Of a DNA stretch of 64,000 nucleotides, positions 50,865 to 63,977 are shown piece by piece. Under the pieces are notes generated by a model that made no database searches, was not told where the DNA came from, and worked only from the letters and a program-made list of their open reading frames with translations. Positions within the stretch are counted from its first letter, which is position 1, and every line of letters begins with the position of its first letter. The position numbers were made by a program, and so were the translations under genes. This DNA comes from Ceratodon purpureus. Its lineage: Eukaryota > Streptophyta > Bryopsida > Pseudoditrichales > Ditrichaceae. The stretch lies in NCBI GenBank assembly GCA_014871385.1, contig CM026424.1, forward strand, positions 13,606,892-13,670,891. Reading direction: 5' to 3'.

Positions 50865-51789
50865 GTTCGGCACCGAACCTAGGTGTAGACGCTGGAAATA
50901 CTATTGCGTGACCTGGGTAGTACAGTACATTTGGACTCGCAAAAGATTGCATGTTTTACAATACTTATCTATGTTGTGCCATAAGTTGACATAGACATTA
51001 AAGATTTATCGCAAAGCTCATCTAAAGTTAACGGTGGCAATATGTGGCCAAATGGAAACATGTTCACTGAAATTGACTAACAAGAAAAATCCCAATTAGA
51101 AGTCGCTGACCCGTTCGGCACCGAACCACTAGTTAGTGGCTAGAACAGCATAACTTAAAGAAATATAAACTGAACTCAGAAATAAAAATATAGATGGTAT
51201 AGAGTCCTGATCGAATGGTCTAAGTTAAAATATAACTCCTTGTATAAATCTGGTGCGGATAATAGTAACCTCTTTGAATTAATTCGGTACCGGTTAATTC
51301 GTGAGATCAATGACACTGATATTTAACTCAAAGCAGTGAGCCGAGATTGCATGTTCGTTGCCGAACGGGCCATGTAAGCGTGATTTTGTTGAAATGATGT
51401 GTTGCCGTATTTGTATGTTTTCAATAGGTAAATTGGCATAAGAGATATTGCACTAAAAATTTGAGTTTCACTTTTGAAATCTGTTGGGGTTCTAGTTCTC
51501 AGCGCTAGTTTGAAATCTACAATTTAGACAATATTGTTCTTGGAATGAAGAGCCACTTCACTTTTCAACATGGACGGGGTTCTATGGGATGGCCACTTGT
51601 CGTTCTGTAACGAACGACACCATCTTGTCCAATTTGACTGCCACCTAGGAGAGAAATAATATTGGGCTATACACCCTGTTCTGTACAGAACGCCTACGAA
51701 GGCACCAATTTGCGTAAAAATAAAATTATAAAGATTTTCATTAAGATCATAGATTTAATTAAGTGTGAAGGATGGTGTTCGTGCCGAAC
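50865..51789. repeat. Left cluster of 14-bp palindromes
   Basis: Six sites: 50865-50878 GTTCGGCACCGAAC, 51113-51126 GTTCGGCACCGAAC, 51353-51366 GTTCGTTGCCGAAC, 51602-51615 GTTCTGTAACGAAC, 51678-51691 GTTCTGTACAGAAC (perfect palindrome) and 51777-51789 GTTCGTGCCGAAC (one base shorter). The first four starts are 248, 240 and 249 bp apart. Surrounding DNA is AT-rich and non-coding. Confidence 0.9.
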
Positions 51790-52495
51790 GGCTCGAATGG
51801 TCCCTAATTAATAGTCTACATTTTAAGTTTATTTTCAGAAGAAATATATATATACAAAAATTTCCATATCTGTATTCCCCATGTTCGAGTTAGTACACGG
51901 TATAAGGTATGTGTCATATAATATTAGAGAAGAAACTTAAATTATTATATGAACATATGTTTATGTTTATAACACATGAATTAGATATACTAATTATTTT
52001 TATTAAGATATAATATTTATTAAGATATATTTTTATTAAAATATAATATTTTACATTACATTTATTATAAGATTTGACAAAATATTATATTTACTTTGAT
52101 ATACATAAATAATTGTGACAAAGTCATGCATATATATTTAAAACTTAGTGATGGTACAGACAACTTAAACATATAGCATATTAAATATCCACGTATGAGA
52201 TAATTATTCTCTACTAATCATATAAAAAAAGTATATTTAGATAGAAAACATCAACTTATATAAAACACATATAAACTTAGCAACTAATATAATTTGAAAA
52301 CATACAAAGTAATTTTTTAATCAAATTATAAAACTTAAAAACACCAAATATCATCTACATCATAAATATACATATGTCCTCCTATTATAGTGTAATTCTA
52401 AATTGGAAACAATATATAAAAAGATAAAAAATTACTTTATATATTTACATATTTTTTTAGAGATACGTGGATACGTATATAAATATGTATACAAA

Positions 52496-52543
<48 letters not shown>

Positions 52544-53418
52544 TTTAAATTAGGAATGAGTCTTTAAAGATATATATAATTATATACAATTATAGAATTT
52601 TATAAACATTTGTTTTTATATATGCTTCTTATAACTATTTGAGTATATAAAAAAATCAATATATATTAAATTATATATAAAAAAAAAATACATTTGAAAT
52701 ATATATACTTATATAACAATATAATATTCAAATATATATATATATATATATGTACATAATATTTTTAAATATTATTTATTGTTTTAAATTTATTTCTGGA
52801 AATGTATGTACGTATTTGTATTTTTTGTTACTTTTAAACATTTAGATAAAATCGTATTAATAAATATGGAATAAATATAAATATTCAACATAATTATATA
52901 TAAGAAATTAAAAAATGATTAAATATTAATATAATGAATGTTAAAATATTAATATGAATTGTTGCATCCATTGAAATAAAATATTACAGAGTCATCTAAC
53001 ATTATTAAATCAATAATGCAATTACATTAAATTTATATTCATATTATAAACTTAATGCATATATATCGTTTTGCATAGTAAGTGTTATAAGAATATGTTG
53101 TAAATGCGTTTGATGAAATTTTTTATATATTATGAATGAAAATTAAAAGACCACAAGTATCGTTCTTGTGTATTCACAAGATTTAATATGTTAATTTAGA
53201 AAAGAGTATTTATAGTTAATTTTATACGTTGTTTGGTTAATTTTAACAAAGATAATATTATGTTTATTAATAACCGAGCCCATTAAATATTTGTATAATA
53301 ACACATTATATATGATGTTATCATAATCACCATCCACAGCCAGGACTACAATCGGAACATCGGAATCGATCGGGCTGTAAGTGAATTGGGTTTCCAAACA
53401 CAGTGAGGTCGAAAGTGT

Positions 53419-53432
53419 GTTCGGTACAGAAC
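53419..53432. repeat. Palindromic site inside AT island
   Basis: GTTCGGTACAGAAC, one of the few GC-bearing motifs in the AT-rich region. It sits in a small island (about 53330-53440) of normal composition. Confidence 0.85.
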
Positions 53433-53880
53433 ACCTATTTCATTTCTTATATGACTCATATATGTTAAATATAAGACGTCCGTTCAACATGTCCAAAACA
53501 TAATACAATCAGTTATTGTAAATATTAAATATCGTATAAACATATATGACTGTTTTTATCAATGTGTATTTGAATTCTTGGATTTAATTTATATATATCT
53601 ATGAATAATGTTACATAAATCATTACTAATTTTTAGATCAATATGAATGAAAAAATATTTTAGATTCTATTTGTTAATTCATATGTTTTATTAAAAATAA
53701 CATACATGTTAATTAAAAAAATAACATCGTAATAGATTAAAAACATAAATTTAAACGCATTACTTATATATGTATCTAATAATTCAATATTACTTAACAA
53801 TATTTTTAATTCAATATTGATTAGTTAAAAAGCATTTATAACTCTTCATTTACAAGTGTATAGAATCATTATGTTTACAC

Positions 53881-54467
53881 ATGAAATTTCATCTTGAACT
53901 TCAATCAGATGTCGTGTACTATCGTGATTGTTTCACTCGCATGAAGGCGCTTCATTTCATGAAGTCAGACTTTCAACAAAGCGTGGAGTTGAAGACTTGG
54001 AATAGGCTTTGTGGGAATTGTCAACGTTCTATCAGAATGATTGACAATGCACGTGATGCCAAGGCCACATGATGAGCTTTTAGTGTTATGTAATTTCTTT
54101 TTAAAAATGCAATGAATTATATGTTAAAAAAACCATAATTACCTTTAAATAATAGTTTTTAATCATGCATAGCTTGTTGTAACAACAGTTGTGCACATGT
54201 TCACTACCAGTAGAGCGCATCAGATGTATAGCTATAGATAAATTAATTCATAATATAAATGTCAAAGAAAATAAATTAATAGCATGTTAATGTAGTGTTC
54301 GTTGCAAAAAAATAATGTAATGTTTGTCATAGAATATTGTCTTTTGTTGATTTGGTGTTTAAATTAGTGGTATTATGTGCAGCAAATCCACTTGACAATT
54401 TTAGAGCAAATACATGCAGCATGTGCATTTGGAGCTGTTGCAAAACTCATTAACAATTGCATACGAT
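53881..54467 (+). pseudogene. Possible gene remnant within AT island
   Basis: 53881-54072 encodes MKFHLELQSDVVYYRDCFTR ... MKSDFQQSVELKTWNRLCGN and has coding-like base composition unlike its surroundings. About 300 bp on, after a good acceptor (TTATGTGCAG, near 54380), an 87-bp segment encodes QIHLTILEQIHAACAFGAVA and ends in TGA. The two could be exons of a decayed gene. No family recognised. Confidence 0.35.
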
Positions 54468-54938
54468 GAGATATTGTGGTTTGTTTACATTTGTTAAACA
54501 AAAATAAAAGAATTATAGTCATAAATCTTTATAACTACTAATGTTTTATAACAAATCTATATTAATATATATTATAATATATAATTATTAAAATAATTCT
54601 AATACATATCATTATTACATTTTTTTATTGTAGCACGCAAACCCATTTATTAAAAGGATATCAAATAGGATTTGCAAAAGTCCTTTGTTGTGTTACAACA
54701 CATTTATTTATTTTTTTTAAATTATTTTAAAAAATGATTTGTGTATTTTCAAGATTGTTTCATCATTAATTTATTCTAAACATTAAAATTTGAAAATTGT
54801 CTACTACATGACTCACAATAAAATTTAAAGCAGAAGATTTCTTTTTGTACAACCACAAGATTTAGTATATGAATTTAATTTAAAATATTTATTATAAATA
54901 AAAAGGAGTTGTAAGCGATAAGAATTAAGTAAGCAATC

Positions 54939-55038
<100 letters not shown>

Positions 55039-55521
55039 ATGAAATTTAATATTTAAAAACATATATCCTCTAATAATATAAAAATATAAAAATATATGTA
55101 TATATAAAATTGAAAGTTTGAATATAAATATACATTATACATGTATGCGTTTTTAATATATTTTTATGAATTAGTAAATTTATATACTTCATAAATAAAA
55201 CGTATTAACTTTATCTACATTTAGATTGATGTTCTATATATATGTAAATAGAGTTTTGTTTAAATATCTATATATATGTACAAAAACATATATACATATT
55301 TGCATAATTTTTTGTATTTTAATATGAAAATGAAGCTGGAATGCATGAAACAATATATATATTTGTATATATTTATTGTATATATATACATATATATATA
55401 TATATATTTATTGTATATATACATATCTATATATATATAAATTTTTATAAATATATGTTTATTTATACACATATATATAAATTTAAATATATCTACAACT
55501 GTTAATATATCCATAGATAAA

Positions 55522-55562
<41 letters not shown>

Positions 55563-56584
55563 TAACCGATTTACATAAATCATCATACAGTCTTTATTTT
55601 AATATTCATAACATTTTATACTTACCTATATACGTTTCTATATATACAAATTACTATATATATACAAATATGGATATAAATATATACATAATTTTAGCAA
55701 TAATTATATGTTTATATTTGTATTTATAATTATTCTAAAATTCAAATATATACAAACTTATTTATACTAAGTACATATACATATTTAATTGTGTACATTT
55801 ATGTACCCAGATAATTATATTTAATTGAACAAATATGTATAAATAAGTATATGTATTGTTTTTTATGTATTTATATATACAGCAATATATTCAAATATTT
55901 ATACAAAATATTATACAATACTCTTATGGTTGTCAAGTTCATATATTCTCTAATTATGATATCTCAAGTTATCTCATTTATATATAGCATACATATTTAG
56001 TTGAATTTTTTTTTTTATATTATATGAATTCAAGATAAATATTATTATATTTATCTTGATGTCTACCTAAACATATTATTAAATGACACAAATTAAAATA
56101 CATTTACTTTAAATATATATATAATATATTATATTATAATCAAAGTAATATATTCATTTACTTTATATATAATTTCCTCATATAAAGTAATATATTACTT
56201 TATATTACTTTATATATAATATATAATATTTTAATATAATAAAGTAATATAATATACCTCATTTACTTTATATATATAAATTATATATTATATATAAAGT
56301 AATATATTACTTTATATACTTTCATTTACTTTATATATATAATTTCCTCATATAAAGTAATATAATATATTATATTATATATAATATATTCATTGATATA
56401 AAACTAAATAAACATCTTAATATTTATATGATATAAACGTTACATATTTTTACATATGTATACATATGTTATATAGAAAATGTTTATTTATATCTATATA
56501 TCAAAATACAAATATTAACATGAACATATACAAATATAATTGTAATATAATAAAAGTATAATAATTTATATGAATAAAAATATA

Positions 56585-56661
<77 letters not shown>

Positions 56662-57539
56662 TTATATACATACATGTATGTTTCTAATTAAATCAATCAT
56701 TTTACATCTATATATATTTATGTATATAGGAGCATATGTATATCTTTATAAAAATATGAGGAAAAATAATGTATTTTTATAGAATTATATATTTCTATAT
56801 ATATCTATATTTATTTATTTATATATAGATATATTTATATGTTGTTAATTTCTTTACGGTCCTAAATACACAATTCTGAATTACTTATATAATAATTTGG
56901 AAATATATATACAATACGTTTATTTTTAAACATTTGTATATATAATTATATTTATATATATTTTTCTATATTTATAAATCTAATATCATGATTTTATATA
57001 TAATTAAAAAAATAAATATTAATAGAAATATTCAGTGATCATTTTAATTTCATTGGATGAGTATCTTTGCATGATGTACCGGTGAGTAATTTGTAGAAAT
57101 GGTTTTTTTTAACATAACCTGTGTAAGACTGATTTTGAATCTTGCCTTCTTTCTTATCAGTCTTGCTACTCTTTCCAGCTGATTCATACTTATTCGTACT
57201 TTCCAGCTGTTCGATTGTAGAGATGGCTCAATGGAAACATTTTGTGCTAAAGCATTGTCTCTAGAATGAATACTTAGGTGAGTTTTTTTTGCGTGCCACT
57301 TTCGTTTCTTAGTACTTTATTAGAACTGAAATGAATTAATAGTTACCCCGAACTTGAAGGTTCTCAATGCAGAATGGTATATGATGGGCCGAGATTCTAA
57401 TGCTGAAATAAAACATATCGTAACGAATTGGTATCTGATTGAATCAGGCAACTGATCTCTGTATGAGGGATACTGATCGTATAAGAAATTTCTATCTCTG
57501 ATGTTGCTGAGGTTTGGGGCTCGTAGCTAGGTGTCACTG

Positions 57540-57938
57540 TTAATGTTTCCTACTTCGATAACTAAGCCTTGACATAAAGCTATCACCGGAGGATTCTGCA
57601 CCTGACATGTCTACTGACGGTGAACCCTCCGATAAAGATTCGACTGCTTCTGTTTCGACATAGACACAACCCGCATGATATGAATCAACATAAGCATATT
57701 TGGACTCCGGTGACTCTTGTTCTGCAACGATTGCTGCCAGCGCTGCAACTGGAGGAGGTAGGGAATAAGTCGGAGATGGACTCCTGAAGAAATTTGGGTC
57801 TACAAAAAAAGGTCTGCTTAATCCATACATACCTGCAAAGGGCCGAGTGTAATCGGTCATTCTATTTGATGAACTCTGCGCCATGGTTAAAGTGGAAGTC
57901 GAGTAATATTTCATTGGCCTTGAAACTAATTCTGACAA
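57540..57938 (-). CDS. Hypothetical Ser/Pro-rich protein
   Basis: An open frame of 132 aa lies downstream of, and on the same strand as, the ParB-methylase gene (226 bp after its stop). It includes MAQSSSNRMTDYTRPFAGMY, SPSPTYSLPPPVAALAAIVA and an acidic Ser-rich end. An acceptor-like TTGTCAG lies at the 5' side, so it could be a separate small gene or an alternative 3' exon. The most N-terminal residues are uncertain: MAQSSSN at about 57881 is a plausible start. I recognise no family. Confidence 0.4.
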   Translation of the reverse strand: MSELVSRPMKYYSTSTLTMAQSSSNRMTDYTRPFAGMYGLSRPFFVDPNFFRSPSPTYSLPPPVAALAAIVAEQESPESKYAYVDSYHAGCVYVETEAVESLSEGSPSVDMSGAESSGDSFMSRLSYRSRKH

Positions 57939-58163
57939 GTACTAATTCGGAAATTGCACCAAGAGGAAAAGCTGAATGAATTCAGAAAGTATAACTATAA
58001 TACCATGGACCAAGTTCGAACAGACATGGTACAGAGGTCAAAGTCGAATTGGTTAAGAAATGATCTCATATTATTGAGAATACAATGATGGTGGACAGCT
58101 TCAACTTAACCATTCAAGCAAAGTGTACGTAAATGCAAAGACTACCTAACTGTCGAATAAATA

Positions 58164-61100
58164 TCAGGGGCTCAAAGAAGCATCCATACCCCTTCGGTGG
58201 CGTGGCTTCGGTGACTCGGGTGCTTTGCACATAGGTGCAAGAACAGTGTTGAAAATTTCAGAATCCTCTTCAATGCCGAAGAAGTGTCGGCCCGATGCAC
58301 GGCAAGCACGGAGACTAGCGCCGGTAGATGCACTAAGATCCACCACCACATCCCCTTCTCTCGAACACATGTCGATGAGAATTTGGAAGAAAACATCACT
58401 TTTCTCGTGTGGACCACGCAGAGGTTTCAAGTCTGCACCAACCGTCGGCTTCTGAACGTCATTTGTGAGACTCAGAAATCTCAGTGGATCCTCTGGGGTG
58501 TTGGCTAACATTGGGTCCGAATTGAGCTTGAGGGGTTTAGGTAAACGGTCCCAATCTGGTTTACCCATGGCTTTCCCAGTCTTCAACAACAAGAGCGCCG
58601 AGAACATGTATGTCTATAAAACCGAATACAAATGTTAGTAACATATTATATCTCGACATTTGTGAAAAATATCCATGCTGCAATGTAAAATAAATAAGAT
58701 TCGTGAATACATACCATCATATCATCATACATAGGGTGAGTGAGCGGTTCGAATTGGTGGCATGACCACTCGCACTTTGTCCGCAGCCTGTACTTCTCAA
58801 TCCACCTTACGAGCTCGAAATTCAAGCCTGTTGGCATGAGGATAAGAATTCCGCCATCATCATGAACATATCTGGAAGCAAATTCGAATCGGGTTGAATA
58901 CCAGTCCTTCGGCTTTCCACCCGGCATGGAGTTCCACTTGGGAACTTTGTTTCCGAATCCCGATACGATGGAGTCAAATGGTTGATCCAAAATTACCAGG
59001 TCTCCACATGGGAACATTCCTCTTTTTCCCCCGACGTATGTCTCCTCATTACCACGCGCCTGCAAATGGACATGACAACTGTTAGTCAATTAACATACAA
59101 GCATCGAAACTGAAGCAAAGATTAATGTAAAAGCAATAACCGGTGAACCCATAACCAACATTAATGAACTTGCATTACAGTCCCAACGAAGTAGCTTTAT
59201 CAAACTCCTGCTAACTAACATAATGATCACAGACACCAATTCACAAAGGATCGAGGTCTTAATTGAATCCTAACATGTCGTTCGGCACCGAACGTGCCAG
59301 TTAGCGATGTCAGAACCAGCCCGCAGAATATACAGTTAGCAATATATGACTTGAATCACTGAACCCAGTATCTGATTCCAAATTCAGTCAGTCCATATTT
59401 ATAATAGTGCACATGAATATGAATTCCAATATAAAACTACAGCTTGCATTAAACCGTGACAATAAGAAAAGAAAATTCACACAGAAGGTCTCGAGTACGG
59501 TATCTCGCAGTACTGAAGAGATCGTTTAATTTGATCTCATTGAACCCGTTCGGCACCGAACATCATATTGCGAGTCAGAACCATCACCCATAATAATTAC
59601 ACATCATAATCATTTAACAATTAGATGACATCAAACAACCTGTGGCCGCGGACCTAAGATGGAACTGAACCATTATATAGTAAAATTTGCATTATTAATT
59701 AGACTAATTTTAGCTCCATCAAAGCATCATTCACTGCGGATACAAGATGATCAAAATTCACATTACGTACCTTCCTTGCGAATTCTTCGAAGATTGCACT
59801 ATCGTACTGAAGAAAGTCGGCCACGCTCCTGTTTACAACTTGCTCATAGAATTCCACTCCTTGAGGAGCTCGGTTGATGAGGCTGGTCCTCAAAAGTGAA
59901 GCCTGACCGGCACCAAAACTTCTCCCTGTGTGCGATTGAGACCGAGAGGACCTAGCCTCAGATTGAGATGCGACTTCATTAGTCTCGGCATGGTCGTTTT
60001 CTCTATCACCAAGCTTACCTCGTTTTGGAGCATCGTTATCCACAGGTGGGTTCGTTGCAGGCCGCTTATTGCCTTTTGCTCCAACCTCGCGTCCGATAGG
60101 CGCTAACGCGGATCCCTTCACAGGTGCGGAAATCACGGCTTTACCTTTGTTCTTTGAAGCTCGACCAGGTGCGATTTCAACGCCAGCCGTTCGTCCAGGT
60201 CCTTGAGGTTGGACTGCAGCCGGTCGAAGGAATTCAGGTTCCACCATTCTTCGTAGATCAACCAGATGTGGTGGTGTTTCATTCGGGTCCATTTCAATAT
60301 ACCAATGGCACGCCTGGAGGTGATCTGCAGACCAGTCTCTAGCCTGATCGGCCATGAACATGGTATCTGCATTCTGAGTATCTAGCCAGGATGCGAAGCA
60401 GGGATGTAGGGACTTGACAACTCCTTCCTTCATCAGGAGGTGTGCCCAATACCTATGAAACACAAAAAAAATACAACTCATGAGAACCGAACCGAAAGCA
60501 AGCCAAATGAGAATAAAGACAATTACATTGTATAAGTTTGATTACATACCTGTAAATGAGTCGGTTCATTGCAGGCTCACCATGCGGTTGCTTAGGCGAA
60601 TCAAACTCTGCTGATTTGCTAATCTCCTTCTTCATAATGGGGATGTTAAACGCGTAATCCCATTGGTAAATGCGATGGTAATCAATGTAGTTCTCAAAGG
60701 ACTGTGAGCATTCCTTCTCTGAAGTGGGGTAGGTCTGCATGATGGAATTGAACAAAGACAATGAGGCTGCTTTCAGCTGAAACCAGAATACATACTTGTG
60801 CAAATAGTTGTTGAAGACAGGATCATTAAATGGAGAAATTGGGAACTTGTTCATTTTGCGATCAGATTTGGTGGAGTTCCAAAGCCTCAAAAGATATTCC
60901 TTCTCGGATGATGGAAGGCATGCAGCTGCCAGGTTCTGAAGTTTCTCTGTTGTCATCTCAGGCCTGATGTTTGCCGACCAATGCTTTGCGATCTGCTCAT
61001 TGAAAGAGAAATAACTAAATGTTAGTAGTACATAACATCAGCAGCAAGAAACTATTGAAATTTGAAATACATTCAAAGCATAACATTGGTTCTAAATTGG

Positions 61101-63701
61101 TGCATTTTACTTCATTCGGTACAGATCTACAGCTTACGGCCCAATGGGTGAATAGGGTCTGAGATCCTACTACAAGCACAGTCAACCTGAATTCTAACAA
61201 TCGAGTTACGAAGGCCGGACACTGAAATCAATCTCTCAGAAATAAAGCAATACCAAAATAATAAGTATCTTATGCATTATTCACATACATTATTACCCCA
61301 TTTGTTTTATACTTCAAGGCAACTATATTATTAGGACTAGACCCTATTCGGCACCGAACACCCTTTTCAATCCCAAATGAACGTCGACTGCGGTTAACTC
61401 AAAAGTCATTAGACATTGGCTGTTCAGTTCCCATCTAGTCGAAATGAACACATGCCTAACACAAAACAAAGTCTACTAACACGTAACTCAGACCATTCAG
61501 ATTAGTATCCGACTATAATCATGAATAATTCCGAATTGTATGTAAACGAAAACATCACTAAAACCATTTTAATATTCATAAGTAAAACCCGACTTAATTC
61601 GAAGATAAAATCCCGGTTTGTTCAGAGCACTGACGTTATTTAAAAGTAATAAAAAAAAATCAATTTAAAATTACGATCCTAGAAGAAGACTGTAACTTAT
61701 CCAAACACGGCAGAGAAGACTCTATTCGACACATCAGAGATACTTGCTGCAAAACAAGTTTGTATCTCCCCAAGAAGTACACTCTAATAACTGATTCGGC
61801 AACGACCATTACTTGCCAAAAAACATGTGCTCAGAAATTAATTAAGGACAAAGGACTCATTCGGCACCGAACAGGGCTGTGAAGGTCAAAGTTGATACCT
61901 CGGGAAGAAAGTTTTTCCCATTTGCAGGATTGGCAATCGCAAGGAATTTGTTAAATGGTGCAGTGAGTGCCTTCCGTTTCGCTTCCATGGCACCATTGAT
62001 TGCGGCATTGAGACCATCAGCAGTCCGACGCCGTCGTGGTACATCTTCTTCATATTTTCTTTGCGCCTCATCTCCAGCCTCAATGATATCTTGCTACACA
62101 TTCCAACAATGAGTGGTTAGAAACATGCTACATTTTTTATATCTTACAATAATTTAAACAATGTTTAAGTGAACTTACACTGTGTATGTAGTCCAAAAAC
62201 TTCGCACGAGAGAGAGGATACCAGGGTCTCTTCTCCAATGGAACTTCCTGTTGCTTCTTGGCCGCTGCCAATTCGTCACTGGTAAGTATATCCTTGAACT
62301 TTTCGAGAGAGAGACATCCAACCTTTTGCATGCGATGCAGCGTGTGCACAAGGTTCTGTTTGACATGGCTGTTCTCATTGGATTTGTTTATATCATGCAT
62401 TGCTGTTAGGACATCGGTAACGTCATCAGCGGTTCTTAACACAATTGACCGAACCCTGTAGTGCCAATCCAACTCTTGCCTATGCGACTTTCGAATAAAT
62501 TCGTACCAAGCCACCAAACGGTGGTTGCCGTCCCAAACATAGAAAAATTTGTTGGACAGCACTGCCAAATCAGGGTCTCGCGTAAGGAATGCCTCGAATT
62601 CTTGATCCCTTGTTCGCCAATGAGGACTCCACTTGGCACGTTCAACATCAGTCACCAACTTCTCTTGGCCCTCGAAATTGGTGGTTGAAACATAAAACAC
62701 GGATGCACCTTCGCGGTAGCCATGAGAGAATTCGGCTTGCATCTTCGCTATATCCTGCTCCAGCGCAGGTCGAACAACCTGGAGCTTTCGCATTCTGCAA
62801 AGCGGTATATGCATCTGCGACTTGCCGTCTGGCAGCAGCTCCAACCGTTTCAGAATTTGGATGGAATTCACTCGCGTCTTCCGATGAGCAACAATCAAAT
62901 CGTATTCTTCTTTAGAGTCCAAGGCAGGTCCCCTCTCCCCTTCTTCTGCCCCTGAAAAAATATCGTCCTCATCTTCTTCCGGCTCGGAGACCCGGCCAAG
63001 AAAATCTGCTTCATCAGGGTCACTTTGACCCCCCAACTCTTCTTCATGGTCCGAATGACCGTCCATGCCGGAGCTATCGCTCGTCGCATTTTTGTCGTTA
63101 TGATCTGGAATTCAACATTACGTGACTGAAGTTAGTGAACCATTTCAATGAATTCGATTTCAGAAATTAAGGTTTCAATTACAAAGGGGAAACCAGTTCG
63201 GCACAGAACCGAACATTGAGTGCCAATGGACTTTGTAAATAATGTACACTGACCTTGGTTAATAGGTTCCTCTTGCTCTGACTGATCACCATTGTCCCCG
63301 CCTCCTCCATCGTTCACATCATTCGCAAATTCAGCTGGGTCTGCAAATAATGTAATTTCGTGAATATTCAACCATAAAGAATAAACTAAATAGAACCATA
63401 TACAGTTAATAGAATACATGTAGAATTTAATAGAGTCTTTATCTCCTGTGGTTCAGGTACTAGCCCAACATGATCATAGGCTTCAATTCGCAATGTAGCA
63501 TCCTGGATCACTATTTGAAAAGTCCAGAAATTGACATACTTAGAAGCGTTCGGTACAGAACGATTGAAATTTGAAAATTGAAATATGTTAACTACAAGTT
63601 CTAAGGATAAGTATTACAGATAACTCACCGATGTTTTCTGATGACTTGCCAGGAGATGTAGCAGCCTGCCATTCCTGACCGAGATCTCCTGCGTTCGCCA
63701 T
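58164..63701 (-). CDS. ParB/Srx-like domain fused to beta-class N4/N6 DNA methyltransferase-like domain
   Basis: Eight exons on the minus strand: 63701-63629, 63340-63254, 63104-62179, 62093-61899, 60992-60550, 60452-59771, 59059-58715 and 58613-58164. They sum to 3,201 nt (1,066 aa) with every phase consistent. Residues about 67-115 are very acidic. A ParB-like region follows, with HIPLCRMRKLQVV and the signature VWDGNHRLVAWYEF (DGNHRL at about 245-250). About 660-750 is a basic Pro/Lys-rich linker. The C-terminus has a motif IV-like VILDQPFDS (about 825-832) and then a motif X/I-like block, REGDVVVDLSASTGAS and GRHFFGIEEDSE (about 1004-1030). The order IV before I marks the beta class. DPPY is replaced by DQPF, and the FxGxG loop by LSASTG, so catalysis is doubtful. 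A leader intron probably ends just before the ATG (TATGCAG). Confidence 0.75.
59280..59561. repeat. Palindromic sites in intron 6 of the ParB-methylase gene
   Basis: GTTCGGCACCGAAC at 59280-59293 and 59548-59561, 268 bp apart, both within the intron between exons at 59771 and 59059. The right flanks share a further degenerate stretch (AGTCAGAACCA-like), which also occurs after the site at 51113. Confidence 0.9.
61114..61872. repeat. Palindromic sites in intron 4 of the ParB-methylase gene
   Basis: Four sites: 61114-61127 ATTCGGTACAGATC (degenerate), 61346-61359 ATTCGGCACCGAAC, 61794-61807 ATTCGGCAACGACC (degenerate) and 61859-61872 ATTCGGCACCGAAC. The last lies only 26 bp inside the 5' splice site at 61898. 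All four have A in place of the first G. Confidence 0.85.
63196..63209. repeat. Palindromic site in intron 2 of the ParB-methylase gene
   Basis: GTTCGGCACAGAAC, followed directly by an extra half-site CGAAC. Confidence 0.85.
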
Positions 63702-63977
63702 CGGAATTATCACCTGCATACAAGGCCAACTATGTCATTAACGATCGTTCGGTAACGAACAGGGCAAGACATCAAAATTTGATATGCGCATAATCATGTC
63801 GATATTGGAGTTCGGTACAGAACGATGTAGGTCACGGTAATTAATTCTAAGTAATTGCTGATTTTCTAGTCTTTTAGCAAAATACCGCCATGCTCAGTAA
63901 TGTTTCCCTCTAATTGACATACTTTTCTACAGAAAAGACCTCCGAATTGACCCCAGTTATGGTGTTCTGTACCGAAC
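63548..63977. repeat. Palindromic sites in intron 1 and upstream of the ParB-methylase gene
   Basis: 63548-63561 GTTCGGTACAGAAC lies in intron 1. 63747-63760 GTTCGGTAACGAAC, 63810-63823 GTTCGGTACAGAAC and 63964-63977 GTTCTGTACCGAAC lie upstream of the start codon, presumably in the leader intron or promoter. The series runs to the window edge. Confidence 0.9.

Noticed and set aside
55260..56782. ORFs rich in Tyr and Ile (YIYIYI)
   Set aside because: They are translations of (TA)n microsatellites.
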